64,000 bases of DNA from Streptomyces sp. S465. GTDB lineage: Bacteria > Actinomycetota > Actinomycetes > Streptomycetales > Streptomycetaceae. Made by a program: the position numbers and the translations under genes. The stretch's first letter is position 1. Each line of letters opens with the position of its first letter. Below are positions 43,219 to 52,159 of the stretch, piece by piece. The notes beneath the pieces were generated by a model, which was given only the letters and a program-made list of their open reading frames with translations, was not told the DNA's origin and did no database searches. The stretch is taken from assembly GCF_026898115.1 (NCBI RefSeq), contig NZ_CP114036.1, positions 1,550,001-1,614,000 on the forward strand. The letters are read 5' to 3'.

Positions 43219-44064
43219 GTGAGCGACAACCACAACCTGCTCGCGGAGCAGCGGCGTGCCCTGATCCTCGATGAGGTCAGGCGGCGCGGCGGGGTGCGGG
43301 TCAACGAGCTGACGCGCAAGCTCAATGTCTCGGACATGACGGTCCGTCGCGATCTCGACGCGCTGGCGCGGCTGGGCGTGGTGGAGAAGGTGCACGGCGG
43401 GGCCGTGCCGGTGGCCGAGGCGAGCACGTACGAACCGGGGTTCGAGGCCAAGTCGGAGCTCGAGCTGAGCGCCAAGGAGGACATCGCGAAGGCGGCGGCC
43501 GCGATGGCCACCCCCGGCACCGCGATCGGCCTGGCCGGGGGTACCACGGCCTTCACGCTGGCCCAGCAGCTGCTCGAGGTGCCGGATCTGACCGTGGTGA
43601 CGAACTCGGTCCGGGTGGCCGATGTGTTCTACAACGCCCAGCGGTCGGCGGCGCTCGGCGGTGTGGGCCCGCGCCCCGGCGCGGCCACCGTCGTGCTCAC
43701 CGGCGGAGTGCGGACGCCGTCGGACACGCTGGTGGGGCCGGTCGCGGACGCGGCGGTGCGCTCGCTCCACTTCGATGTGCTGTTCCTGGGGGTGCACGGC
43801 ATATCGGTGGAGGCGGGCCTGTCGACGCCGAACCTCGCGGAGGCGGAGACCAACCGCCACTTCGTCCGGGCCGCGCGGCGGGTGGTGGTGGTCGCGGACC
43901 ACACCAAGTGGGGCACCGTGGGGCTGAGTTCCTTCGCCTCGCTGGACCAGGTCGACGCGCTGGTCACGGACCCGGGGCTACCGGAGGACGCGCGGGCGGA
44001 GATCTCCGAGTACCTGCCGGAGCTGGTGGTGGCGGGCGAGCCGTCCCGCACCGCAGACATCTGA
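43219..44064 (+). CDS. DeoR/GlpR family transcriptional regulator
   Basis: A 281-residue sugar-type repressor. N-terminal HTH with NELTRKLNVSDMTVRRDLDA, then the DeoRC sensor domain (GLAGGTTAFTLAQQL; VVLTGGVRTPSDTLVG; GVHGISVEAGLSTPN). The effector is normally a phosphosugar. GTG 43219 has AAGGAG upstream. No sugar operon lies next to it; the divergent hydrolase gene is the only candidate neighbour. Confidence 0.9.
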   Translation: MSDNHNLLAEQRRALILDEVRRRGGVRVNELTRKLNVSDMTVRRDLDALARLGVVEKVHGGAVPVAEASTYEPGFEAKSELELSAKEDIAKAAAAMATPGTAIGLAGGTTAFTLAQQLLEVPDLTVVTNSVRVADVFYNAQRSAALGGVGPRPGAATVVLTGGVRTPSDTLVGPVADAAVRSLHFDVLFLGVHGISVEAGLSTPNLAEAETNRHFVRAARRVVVVADHTKWGTVGLSSFASLDQVDALVTDPGLPEDARAEISEYLPELVVAGEPSRTADI

Positions 44065-44088
44065 CGTCATGTCACTTATCGTGTGCCC

Positions 44089-44559
44089 ATGACACACCGG
44101 CTGCGTTCCGTCGGACTGGAGTACGCCGAGACCGCCCCGGTGCGGCTCGTCTTCGTCGCCGAGATCTCGGCCGCTCCGGAGGCGGTGTTCGAGGCGCTCG
44201 CCGACGTCGAGGGCTGGCCGCGGTGGTACCGGCAGGTGACCGGGGCCCGCCCCACGGACGGCGGCAAGGGCAGGGAGATCCGCCTCAAGGGCGGCACCCT
44301 CTTCCATGAGACGGTCATGGCGGCGGATCCGCACCAGCGCTACGCCTACCGCGTCGACGAGACCAACGCACCGGGGCTGCGGGCCCTGCTGGAGGAGTGG
44401 ACGCTGCGGCCCTCGGGCGCGGGGACCGTGGTGCGCTACGTCTTCGCGCTGGACGGCACGGCGCTGCTGCGCGGTGCCGTGCGGGTGCTGCGGCCGGGTC
44501 TGCGGCGCGCGTTCCACCAGGCGGTGCGGACCCTGGACCGCCGGCTGGCGGCGGCCTGA
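44089..44559 (+). CDS. SRPBCC family protein
   Basis: A 156-residue single-domain START/Bet v1-like protein, with VFVAEISAAPEAVFEALADV and EGWPRWYRQVTGA typical of polyketide cyclase/dehydrase-annotated SRPBCC proteins that bind small hydrophobic ligands. It follows the DeoR gene by 24 bp. GTG 44083 is an alternative start two codons upstream. Confidence 0.82.
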   Translation: MTHRLRSVGLEYAETAPVRLVFVAEISAAPEAVFEALADVEGWPRWYRQVTGARPTDGGKGREIRLKGGTLFHETVMAADPHQRYAYRVDETNAPGLRALLEEWTLRPSGAGTVVRYVFALDGTALLRGAVRVLRPGLRRAFHQAVRTLDRRLAAA

Positions 44560-44616
44560 CGTCCGTACCGGCCGACGGTGGTCTGAGTCCGTACCGGCTG
44601 CCGGCGGCCTGAGTGC

Positions 44617-44641
44617 GTACCGGCCGGGGTTCGGCCGGTAC
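44617..44641. terminator. Perfect 10-bp hairpin between convergent genes
   Basis: GTACCGGCCG and CGGCCGGTAC around a five-base loop. It is preceded by three imperfect 26-27-bp repeats starting CTGA-GTCCGTACCGGC (44556, 44583, 44609), of which the hairpin uses the last. Confidence 0.75.
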
Positions 44642-44666
44642 GTCAGCCGGGCCGCCAGTCGGTCCG

Positions 44667-45788
44667 TCAGTCGGTCCAGGTGCCGGTGGCGAGAAAGACG
44701 TCGAGCGTCTTCGCATGGGGCTCGATGTCCAGCCCCTGCTCCTCCAGCCACGCGTCCGAGTAGTACTTGTCCAGATACCGCTCCCCCGGATCGCACAGCA
44801 GCGTCACCACGCTCCCGGTCCGCCCCGCGGCGACCATCTCGGCGACGATCCGCAGCGCGCTCCACAGCCCCGTCCCCGTGGAGCCGCCCGCCCTGCGGCC
44901 GATGACCCGCTCCAGAGCGCGGACGGCCGCGACGCTCGCCGCGTCCGGGACCTTCATCATCCGGTCGATCGCGCCCGGTACGAAGCTGGGCTCCATCCGG
45001 GGGCGGCCGATGCCCTCGATGCGTGAGCCGTGGTCGCTGGAGGCACCGGTGTCGTGGTGCACCCAGCCGTCGAAGAAGCAGGAGTTCTCCGGGTCGGCGA
45101 CGCATACCCGGGTGTCGTACTGCATGTAGTGGATGTAGCGGGCGATGGTCGCCGAGGTGCCGCCGGTACCCGCCGTGGCCACGACCCACGCCGGTTCGGG
45201 ATAGCGCTCCAGACGCAGCTGCTCATAGATCGACTCGGCGATGTTGTTGTTGCCGCGCCAGTCCGTGGCCCGCTCGGCGTAGGTGAACTGGTCCATGTAG
45301 TGGCCCCCGGACTCCGCCGCGAGGGTGATGGACTCCTCGTACATCGTCCGCGGGTCGTCCACGAAATGGCATTGGCCGCCATGGAATTCGATCAGGCGGC
45401 ACTTCTCCCGGCTGGTCGTGCGGGGCATCACCGCGATGAAGGGCACCCCGATCAGCTTGGCGAAGTACGCCTCGGATACGGCGGTCGAGCCGCTGGACGC
45501 CTCGATCACGGGCTTGCCCGGCCGGATCCAGCCGTTGCACAGCCCGTAGAGGAACAGCGAACGTGCCAGACGGTGCTTGAGACTCCCCGTGGGGTGGGTG
45601 GACTCGTCCTTGAGGTAGAGGTCGATCCCCCAGCGCTCGGGCAGCGGGAAGCTCAGCAGATGGGTGTCCGCGGACCGCTGGGCGTCCGCCTGCACCTTGC
45701 GTACCGCCTCCTTCAGCCATCCGCGGTAGCCGTGGTCGCTGCGGTCCACGTCGATCGTCTCGGTGATCCCGCCCGCCGTGCCGTCCAA
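44667..45788 (-). CDS. PLP-dependent cysteine synthase family protein, Cds1-like
   Basis: A 373-residue fold-type II PLP enzyme. The PLP lysine is in [10 protein letters not shown], the substrate loop is [10 protein letters not shown] and the phosphate-binding loop [11 protein letters not shown]. The N-terminal region and the strongly conserved [20 protein letters not shown] resemble Cds1, the L-cysteine desulfhydrase of mycobacteria that makes H2S, pyruvate and ammonia. The call between cysteine synthase and desulfhydrase cannot be made from sequence. Start TTG 45788 is preceded by AGGAG. Confidence 0.85.
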   Translation of the reverse strand: MDGTAGGITETIDVDRSDHGYRGWLKEAVRKVQADAQRSADTHLLSFPLPERWGIDLYLKDESTHPTGSLKHRLARSLFLYGLCNGWIRPGKPVIEASSGSTAVSEAYFAKLIGVPFIAVMPRTTSREKCRLIEFHGGQCHFVDDPRTMYEESITLAAESGGHYMDQFTYAERATDWRGNNNIAESIYEQLRLERYPEPAWVVATAGTGGTSATIARYIHYMQYDTRVCVADPENSCFFDGWVHHDTGASSDHGSRIEGIGRPRMEPSFVPGAIDRMMKVPDAASVAAVRALERVIGRRAGGSTGTGLWSALRIVAEMVAAGRTGSVVTLLCDPGERYLDKYYSDAWLEEQGLDIEPHAKTLDVFLATGTWTD

Positions 45789-45967
45789 CGCCCACTCCTC
45801 CTGCTTGTGCCCGTGCCCAGCCCGAGTGGCATACTCGTGCCGGTTCGCTCCTCATTGTCCCCCGGTGCGCCCTGGTGTCCCGGGCCGGTCACGGGCACAC
45901 TGCCCAGCAGGGAAAATGAGAGGCGGCGGCACATGTGCCCGTCGGAGCCATCGGGGAGGCGGTTGTG

Positions 45968-46300
45968 ATGGCCGATACCGAGTTCAACGCCAGGGGAGTG
46001 CGGATCGAGCGGTTCCTGCGCTCGGTCACCCGCGCCGGACAGGTCTTGATCAAGGACGGCAGGCTGGAGTTGCTGACCAGTTACGGCCGCGAGATCGACA
46101 GCGCGCCGGTGCAGTCGGTCCGCGCCAGCAAGCCCTGGTTCGTGGACGGGGACCAGGCCATGGCCACCGTGAACGGCACCCGCTACCGCCTCACCCTCGG
46201 CTCCCAGGACACCAAGTCCACCTCGGCCAAGTCCGGCTCCGGCACCGCCAGCCGCTTCCTCGACGCCGTCCGGTCGGCCCGGGGGCGCACCCGGAAGTAG
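45968..46300 (+). CDS. Small hypothetical cytoplasmic protein
   Basis: A 110-residue protein with no membrane segment. It begins MADTEFNARGVRIERFLRSV and has a beta-rich middle (QVLIKDGRLELLTSYGREID) and a basic Ser/Lys tail. I do not recognise the family beyond its presence in Streptomyces. ATG 45968 has GGGGAGG eight bases upstream. It is divergent from the Cds1-like gene. Confidence 0.72.
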   Translation: MADTEFNARGVRIERFLRSVTRAGQVLIKDGRLELLTSYGREIDSAPVQSVRASKPWFVDGDQAMATVNGTRYRLTLGSQDTKSTSAKSGSGTASRFLDAVRSARGRTRK

Positions 46301-46488
46301 TGGGGCGGCCGAGTTGCGCAGGCGCGCGGTGGGACCGACCCTGGACGCGTATCAGTATCACTGAGGGTCAACAAGCGGTGACGCTGAGAACCGTCCCACC
46401 GGTCGCGCCCAGCAGCCACCACTGCTGAACGTGTTCGTCGCCCGCATCTGCATCAGGCTAGCCCCAACTTCTTCAGGGAGTCGCAGCC

Positions 46489-47226
46489 GTGATCAGTCGT
46501 CCTAGCAGGCATTGCACGGTGGAGCTCCAGGCCCTGCCGTCGCGGATCGGACAGGTCCGCAGAATCGTGTCGGCGCAACTGCGCTACTGGCATCTGGATC
46601 CGCTCATCGACCCGGCGGCGCTCGGCGTCACCGAACTGCTCACCAATGTGCATCGGCACGCCGAGCCGGACAAACAGTGCACGGTGGAGATCGCCCTCAT
46701 GCTGGACCGGCTGACGGTTTCGGTCCGCGACCAGGATCCCCGGCTGCCCCGCCTCCGCGCCTGTGATCCCGTCTCCACGCACGGCAGGGGGCTCGCGCTG
46801 GTCGCGGCCGTCAGCCAGAGCTGGGGAATGCACGCACGGGACGACGGCAGCGGGAAGGTGGTCTGGTTCACGCTGGCCGTGCCGCGCTCCACCACCACCG
46901 CCACGTCGCCCTTCGCGGCGCATGGAGCGGGCCGCAGCGCGCCGCCCCGCCGCACGGACGTCTCCCGCCCGGCACCGGCGCCCGCCGCGCCCATCACCGG
47001 TCCCGCGCCCATCACTGGCCCAGCGCCCATCAGCGGTCCCGCGCCCGAGCCCGCCACCGCCCCGGCGCCGGCCCCCGCACCCGTCACCCCGGCTCCCGCA
47101 CCCGTGGCTCCGGCACCGGCCCCGACCCCCGTCGCCCCGGCGCCCGCACCGGCCGTCGCGCCCGCTCCGGCGCCCGCGGTGCGCGATCGAGCCCCCGCGG
47201 CCGCCCGGTCGGCCGTATCCCCCTGA
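46489..47226 (+). CDS. HATPase_c ATP-binding protein with long Pro/Ala tail
   Basis: A 245-residue protein. Residues 1-135 are an anti-sigma-type GHKL ATPase: N box TELLTNVHRHAEPDKQ, G1 DQDPRLPRLR, G2 HGRGLALVAAV. The last about 90 residues are a low-complexity tail of PAP and PITGPAP repeats, charge-free and probably extended. GTG 46489 has GGGAG upstream. Streptomyces carries dozens of such ATPases; tails of this length are not usual. It precedes a hairpin terminator. Confidence 0.82.
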   Translation: MISRPSRHCTVELQALPSRIGQVRRIVSAQLRYWHLDPLIDPAALGVTELLTNVHRHAEPDKQCTVEIALMLDRLTVSVRDQDPRLPRLRACDPVSTHGRGLALVAAVSQSWGMHARDDGSGKVVWFTLAVPRSTTTATSPFAAHGAGRSAPPRRTDVSRPAPAPAAPITGPAPITGPAPISGPAPEPATAPAPAPAPVTPAPAPVAPAPAPTPVAPAPAPAVAPAPAPAVRDRAPAAARSAVSP

Positions 47227-47232
47227 GCGAGC

Positions 47233-47256
47233 GTCCCGCCTCCCGCGAGGCGGGAC
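47233..47256 (+). terminator. Hairpin after the HATPase gene
   Basis: GTCCCGCCT pairs perfectly with AGGCGGGAC around a six-base loop, starting seven bases after the stop. Confidence 0.8.
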
Positions 47257-47272
47257 GGCCTGACAATGTTCT

Positions 47273-47290
47273 GTACCTACTAGTGTGTAC
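47273..47290. promoter_or_regulatory. GTAC-CT-ACTAGT-GT-GTAC partial palindrome upstream of the DUF4865 gene
   Basis: A palindromic ACTAGT centre flanked by GTAC on both sides, ten bases from the ATG. The shape suits a TetR- or MarR-type operator, but no such gene is adjacent. Confidence 0.4.
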
Positions 47291-47299
47291 GCTGACGCC

Positions 47300-47899
47300 A
47301 TGACGTCACCGATGCTCGCCATGCAGTACCGGATCACCTTGCCCGCCGACTACGACATGCGGATCATCCGGCGCCGGGTGGAGACGAAAGGGCCGCTGCT
47401 CGACGACTTCCCGGGGCTGGGCCTCAAGGCGTACGGCATCCGTGAGCGCGGCGTGGACGGCTCGCCGGTCCATCAGTACGCCCCGTTCTATCTGTGGACC
47501 GCGCCCGAGGCCATGAACCGCTTTCTGTGGGGGCCCGGATTCCAGGGCATCGTCCGGGACTTCGGCAGGCCCCCGGTCGAGCACTGGCACGGGCTCGCCT
47601 TCGAACGAGGCCCGGCCACGGGCGCCGTACCACGCGCCGCCACCCGCCACGCCACTCCGGTCCCGGCCGCCGCCGATCCGGCGGCCGCCGTCGAGGACGC
47701 GCTGGCGCGGCTGGCCGAACGGGCCCGCACGGACGGCGTCCACGCGACGGCCCTCGGCATCGACCCGCGCGGCTGGGAGCTGATCCACTTCACCCTCTGG
47801 GAGGACTCCGCACCGCCCTCGGAGCCCGGCGACCGCTACCAGGTGCTCCATGTGTCGGCCCCGGACCCGGACGCGCTCCCCCGGGGACGGCAGTGGTGA
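47300..47899 (+). CDS. DUF4865 family protein
   Basis: A 199-residue protein with the family's conserved N-terminus MQYRITLPADYDMRIIRRRV and YAPFYLWTAPEAMNRFLWG. Its partner in many genomes is a LysR or antibiotic-monooxygenase-like gene, absent here. Function unknown. ATG 47300 is used; GTG 47285 and ATG 47321 are alternatives. Confidence 0.8.
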   Translation: MTSPMLAMQYRITLPADYDMRIIRRRVETKGPLLDDFPGLGLKAYGIRERGVDGSPVHQYAPFYLWTAPEAMNRFLWGPGFQGIVRDFGRPPVEHWHGLAFERGPATGAVPRAATRHATPVPAAADPAAAVEDALARLAERARTDGVHATALGIDPRGWELIHFTLWEDSAPPSEPGDRYQVLHVSAPDPDALPRGRQW

Positions 47900-47975
47900 C
47901 CGCCGTAAGGACGGCTCCCGGCGGCCTCACCGCACGGCCTGGCGCGGCGGTTCGCCCGGTCCGGCGGCAGCCGGC

Positions 47976-49205
47976 TCAGCCCACGCCCAGCGCCGCCAAG
48001 GGGTCGTCCAGCACCGGCTGCCACGCCAACTCCGCCGCCCCCACCAGGCTGTTGTAGTCCAGCGTGCACGGCAGGATCGGGACGCCCCCGCTCCGGCCCC
48101 ACAGGCTCCGCTCCGCCACCACCGCGCGCAGCCGCTCCGGGTCGGCCTCCAGGAGCTCGCGGTGCAGCCCGCCGAGGATGATGCGGTCGGGGTTGAGGAT
48201 GTTGACCAGATTGGCGAGTCCGAGGCCGAGGCGGTCGATGAGCTGCTCGACGGCGGCCCGTACGGACCCATCCGTGGGGTACTCCTCGCGCAGCAGGTCG
48301 CGGGCCTGCTGCAACAGGGACAGCTCCGGGCCCGGGTCGCGTCCGGCCGCCGTGAGGAAGGCGAGCGGATCGGCCTCGATGTCCAGACAGCCACGGCTGC
48401 CGCAGTGACAGGGCGGGCCCTCGGGGTTGACGGTCAGATGGCCCACCTCGAGGGCGAGCCCCGCGCTGCCCGTGTGCAGCCGTCCGTCCAGCACCAGCGC
48501 GCCGCCGACGCCCCGGTGCCCGGTGGCGACACAGAGCAGGTGCTGGGCGCCGCCGCCCGCGCCGTGGCGGTGTTCGGCGAGCGCGGCCAGGTTGACGTCG
48601 TTGCCCGCGAAGCCCATGAGCGGCCCCCGGTCGTCGCCGCGGACGCCCGCGGCGGCCAGGCTGCGGGTGAACAGCTCGCGCACCGGAGCGCCCGCGGGCC
48701 AGGCGACGTGCAGCGGGTTCAGTGCGGTGCCCTCCGGTTCGGCGACCGCGGACGGGACGGCGAGCCCCGCGCCCACACAGCGGCGGCCGGTCTCCCGCAG
48801 CAGCTGGGCACCGGCCTCGACGACCGCGTCGATGACGTGCGCCGGGTCCGCGGGCACGGTCATGCAGCCCGGGGCGGTGGCCACGATCCGGCCGCCGAGC
48901 CCGACGAGCGCCGCCCGGAAACCGTCGGCGTGCACCTGGGCGGCGAGCACCACCGGCCCGTGGGGGGCGATCGAGAGCCGGTGCGAGGGACGGCCCTGCG
49001 CCCCGGCGGCCCCGAGCGGCCGCGAGTCCACCTGGATCAGGCCGAGCGCCTCCAACTCGGCGGCGACGGCGCCCGCGGTCGCGCGGGTCACCCCGAGTTC
49101 GGCCGTGAGCACGGCGCGGGTGGGGGCGCGGCCGGTGTGGACGAGCTCCAGCGCCGGGCCGAGAGCGCTTCGGCCGCGCTCGAGCCTTGTCCGTGTCTGG
49201 GTCAC
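47976..49205 (-). CDS. ROK family transcriptional regulator
   Basis: A 409-residue NagC/XylR-type repressor. HTH at residues about 25-70 (TRAVLTAELGVTRATAGAVA), then the ROK sugar-binding domain with the zinc motif CHCGSRGCLD and GHRGVGGALVLDGRLH. GTG 49205 gives the expected start; it lies only 17 bp from the divergent transporter start, so the mRNA must be leaderless or nearly so, and binding there would silence both genes. Confidence 0.85.
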   Translation of the reverse strand: MTQTRTRLERGRSALGPALELVHTGRAPTRAVLTAELGVTRATAGAVAAELEALGLIQVDSRPLGAAGAQGRPSHRLSIAPHGPVVLAAQVHADGFRAALVGLGGRIVATAPGCMTVPADPAHVIDAVVEAGAQLLRETGRRCVGAGLAVPSAVAEPEGTALNPLHVAWPAGAPVRELFTRSLAAAGVRGDDRGPLMGFAGNDVNLAALAEHRHGAGGGAQHLLCVATGHRGVGGALVLDGRLHTGSAGLALEVGHLTVNPEGPPCHCGSRGCLDIEADPLAFLTAAGRDPGPELSLLQQARDLLREEYPTDGSVRAAVEQLIDRLGLGLANLVNILNPDRIILGGLHRELLEADPERLRAVVAERSLWGRSGGVPILPCTLDYNSLVGAAELAWQPVLDDPLAALGVG

Positions 49206-49222
49206 GCCCCTATTCTCACTTT

Positions 49223-50512
49223 GTGCCGACTCGAAACAAAACACGGACGGCCATCCGGGGCGCGCGCCGCTCCGCCACCACCGATCGTGACCTCGCCCGG
49301 CTCCGCGCCGCCATCACCGCGTTCTTCTTCCTCGACGGCTTCGTGTTCGCCGGATGGGTCGCCCGTATCCCCGCGATCAAGGACCAGACGAGCGCCTCGG
49401 AGGGCGCGCTGGGACTGGCCCTGCTCGGGGTGTCCGCGGGCGGGACGGCCACGATGATGGCGACCGGACGGCTCTGCCGTCGCTTCGGCAACCACCCGAC
49501 GACGGTCGCCGCCGGGGCGCTGTTCGCGGCCTCCGTCGCGCTGCCGCCGCTGACCCACTCCGCACTCGCCCTCGGGCTGGTGCTGCTGGTCTTCGGCACC
49601 GGGTTCGGCGCGCTCAACGTGGCCATGAACAGCGCGGCCGTCGATCTCATCGCCGCCCTGCGCCGTCCGGTCATGCCCGGTTTCCACGCCGCCTTCAGCC
49701 TGGGCGGGATGGCCGGGGCCGGGCTGGGCGGGCTGATCGCCGATCACCTCTCCCCCACCCGCCATCTGTCGCTGCTCGCGGTCTTCGGGCTGCTGCTCGC
49801 GGCGGCCGCGGGCCGGACGCTGCTCACGCAGCCGGTGCCCTCGCCGCCGGTGCCCTCGCCGCCGGGGGACGTCGAGCCGCCGGCCGAGCCGGCAGCCGGG
49901 TCGGGGTCCGGGTCCGCTGCCGCCGCCCCCGAGCCATCGCCCGGGGCGCGGCCGGGCCGCGTCCGGTGGCTCGTCGCCGTCTTCGGCCTGATCGCGCTCT
50001 GCACGGCGTACGGCGAGGGCGCGATGGCCGACTGGGCCGCGCTCCATCTGCACCAGGACCTCGACGCGTCCGCCGGGCTCGCCGCCGCGGGCTACTCCGT
50101 CTTCGCCCTGATGATGGCCGTCGGCCGGCTGACCGGCACCGCGCTGCTCGAACGGCTCGGCCAGACCAGGACGTTGATAGCGGGCGGCGCCACCGCCGCG
50201 GCCGGCATGCTGCTGGGCTCGCTCGGGCCCACGGTCTGGCTCGCGCTCCTCGGCTTCGCGGTCACCGGGCTGGGGCTGGCCAACCTCTTCCCGGTCGCGA
50301 TCGCACGGGCCGGCGCGCTGACCGGACCGGGCGGGGTCGCCGCGGCCTCCACACTCGGCTACGGCGGCATGCTGCTGGGCCCGCCCACGATCGGCTTCCT
50401 CGCCGACTGGTACTCGCTGCCCGTCGCGCTCACCACGGTCGCGGCGCTGGCGGCGGTGGCGGCGGTCGTCGCGTACGGGACACGGAACGCCACGCGGTCG
50501 TCCGGGAGTTGA
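49223..50512 (+). CDS. MFS transporter, sugar-type
   Basis: A 429-residue, twelve-segment transporter. ITAFFFLDGFVFAGWVARIP opens helix 1, GFGALNVAMNSAAVDL and FHAAFSLGGMAGAGLGGLIA are conserved in the FucP/YbjJ-like branch. A cytoplasmic loop after helix 6 is Pro/Ser/Gly-rich. GTG 49223 is the only in-frame start near the family N-terminus, but no ribosome site precedes it. It is divergent from the ROK regulator, which suggests control by a sugar. Confidence 0.85.
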   Translation: MPTRNKTRTAIRGARRSATTDRDLARLRAAITAFFFLDGFVFAGWVARIPAIKDQTSASEGALGLALLGVSAGGTATMMATGRLCRRFGNHPTTVAAGALFAASVALPPLTHSALALGLVLLVFGTGFGALNVAMNSAAVDLIAALRRPVMPGFHAAFSLGGMAGAGLGGLIADHLSPTRHLSLLAVFGLLLAAAAGRTLLTQPVPSPPVPSPPGDVEPPAEPAAGSGSGSAAAAPEPSPGARPGRVRWLVAVFGLIALCTAYGEGAMADWAALHLHQDLDASAGLAAAGYSVFALMMAVGRLTGTALLERLGQTRTLIAGGATAAAGMLLGSLGPTVWLALLGFAVTGLGLANLFPVAIARAGALTGPGGVAAASTLGYGGMLLGPPTIGFLADWYSLPVALTTVAALAAVAAVVAYGTRNATRSSGS

Positions 50513-50596
50513 CTCCTCCCCGGCCGGCCGCCCCTTCGCCCGCCTCTCCTCCGGCGCGGCTCGGGGTCTGTCGGTGGTGGCTGGCATGATGCGGCC

Positions 50597-51331
50597 ATGG
50601 AGACTGCCGCGTTGATCGAGATCCTGGACCGCGAGGGCCGGCTGCTGGCCGCCGCCGCGGCCGAGGCCGGGGTGGACGCCCCGGTGCCCACCTGTCCCGG
50701 CTGGCGGGTCAGGGATCTGCTGGAGCACCTGGGCGGGGTGCATCTGTGGGCCACGCGCTTCGTCGCCGAGGGGCTGACGGAGCGGGTGCCGGCGCCGGCC
50801 GCGCCGGAGCTGGACGAGGCCGGGCTGGTGGCGTGGTACCGCGAGTGCCACCGCGCGCTCGTGGACACGCTGACCGCCGCCGATCCGGAGGTGAAGTGCT
50901 TCACCTTTCTGCCCGCGCCGTCCCCGCTGGAGTTCTGGGCCCGGCGCCAGGCCCATGAGACGGCCGTCCACCGGGTCGACGCGGAAGCGGCGCGGGGCGG
51001 GGACTTCTCCCGGTGCACCCCGGAGTTCGCCGCCGACGGGGTCGACGAGCTGCTGATCGGTTTCCACAGCCTGGCGCGGTCCCGGGTGCGCACGGAGGTT
51101 CCGCGCACCCTCCGCGTGAGCGCATCGGACCGGGACGCGGTCTGGACGATACGGCTGTCGGAAGACGTACCGCGGATCGAGCGCGGCGGTGAGGGCGCGG
51201 CCGACTGTGAGCTCGGCGGGCCGGCCCACGATCTCTATCTCGCGCTCTGGAACCGGCTGCCGATCACCGCGCTGAGCGTGGCGGGCGACGCGGAGCTGGC
51301 CACGCTGTGGCGGGAGCGCTCGGGCATCTGA
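50597..51331 (+). CDS. Maleylpyruvate isomerase family (mycothiol-dependent) protein
   Basis: A 244-residue DinB-like protein. PTCPGWRVRDLLEHLGGVHL has the first metal His, and ARRQAHETAVHRVDAE the Glu and second His of the mycothiol-dependent metal site. The C-terminal part (residues about 160-240) is the sterol-carrier-like MDMPI_C domain. Specific substrate unknown; most such Streptomyces proteins are not studied. Confidence 0.85.
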   Translation: METAALIEILDREGRLLAAAAAEAGVDAPVPTCPGWRVRDLLEHLGGVHLWATRFVAEGLTERVPAPAAPELDEAGLVAWYRECHRALVDTLTAADPEVKCFTFLPAPSPLEFWARRQAHETAVHRVDAEAARGGDFSRCTPEFAADGVDELLIGFHSLARSRVRTEVPRTLRVSASDRDAVWTIRLSEDVPRIERGGEGAADCELGGPAHDLYLALWNRLPITALSVAGDAELATLWRERSGI

Positions 51332-51384
51332 TGCGCCGGTCACATCGGTTACCGGCGAGTAGGGTGTCGTGTTAGCTTCGCGTC

Positions 51385-51870
51385 ATGTCTCGTCGTTCGA
51401 TGTCTCCGCGCGGTCTGCGGCGCGCGATGAACTGCTGGCCGCCCTACCTCTTCGCCGGGGTACGGGTGGTCCACCTCGCCGAGGACTGGGGCAGCGCTCG
51501 GGTCAGGCTGCGGCTGCGCCGCTTCAACGCCAACTACGTGGGCACCCAATTCGGCGGTTCGCTGTTCTCGATGAGTGACCCGTTCTGGATGCTGCTGGTG
51601 ATGAACCGGCTGGGCCGGGAGTACATCGTCTGGGACAAGGCGGGCGAGATCGACTTCGTCTCGCCCGGCCGCGGCGATGTGTTCGCCGACTTCAAGCTCA
51701 CCGAGGAGCGCCTGGAGGAGATCCGGGAGGCCACGGCGGACGGCGGCAAGGCGCTGCCGTGGTTCGAGAACGACGTCGTCGCCGCGGACGGTACGGTCGT
51801 GGCACGCGTGCGGAAGCAACTGTATGTGCGCCGGAAGCGTCGTGACGGGCAGCGGGCCGGCGCGGACTGA
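51385..51870 (+). CDS. DUF4442 (hot-dog thioesterase-like) protein
   Basis: A 161-residue hot-dog protein. The conserved text is NANYVGTQFGGSLFSMSDPF then GEIDFVSPGRGDVFADFKL, as in DUF4442 proteins of the YiiD/PaaI type. It would act on an acyl-CoA or acyl-ACP, but substrate is unknown. ATG 51385 follows the previous gene by 53 bp. Confidence 0.85.
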   Translation: MSRRSMSPRGLRRAMNCWPPYLFAGVRVVHLAEDWGSARVRLRLRRFNANYVGTQFGGSLFSMSDPFWMLLVMNRLGREYIVWDKAGEIDFVSPGRGDVFADFKLTEERLEEIREATADGGKALPWFENDVVAADGTVVARVRKQLYVRRKRRDGQRAGAD

Positions 51871-51916
51871 CCCGGCACCGGCCGACGGACACCAGGCGAC
51901 GGAGGGCTGATACGAG

Positions 51917-52159
51917 ATGACCGGACCCCGTTCCCCGGACGAACGCGACGCGCTCACCGTCGAGATCGTGTTCGCCCTCGTCACGGCCGGTCTGCTGGCG
52001 GCCGTGCTCTACGTCGCGGTCGCGAGTCCCGCGCTCTTCGGCGACCTGGGCCGGGCCCAGGAGGCGGCTTGGCAGACGGCCGCCTTCGCCGCGGCCACCG
52101 TCGGGTTCACGGTCCGGCTGGTGCGGGTGCTGTGGCTCTTCTCCCGGCAGCGGCGCTGA
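51917..52159 (+). CDS. DUF6332 family small membrane protein
   Basis: An 80-residue protein with two hydrophobic segments (residues about 15-35 and 48-70), Arg-rich at the end. It matches the size and pattern of DUF6332. Its stop overlaps the ATG of the next gene (TGATG), so the two were expressed together. Confidence 0.78.
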   Translation: MTGPRSPDERDALTVEIVFALVTAGLLAAVLYVAVASPALFGDLGRAQEAAWQTAAFAAATVGFTVRLVRVLWLFSRQRR

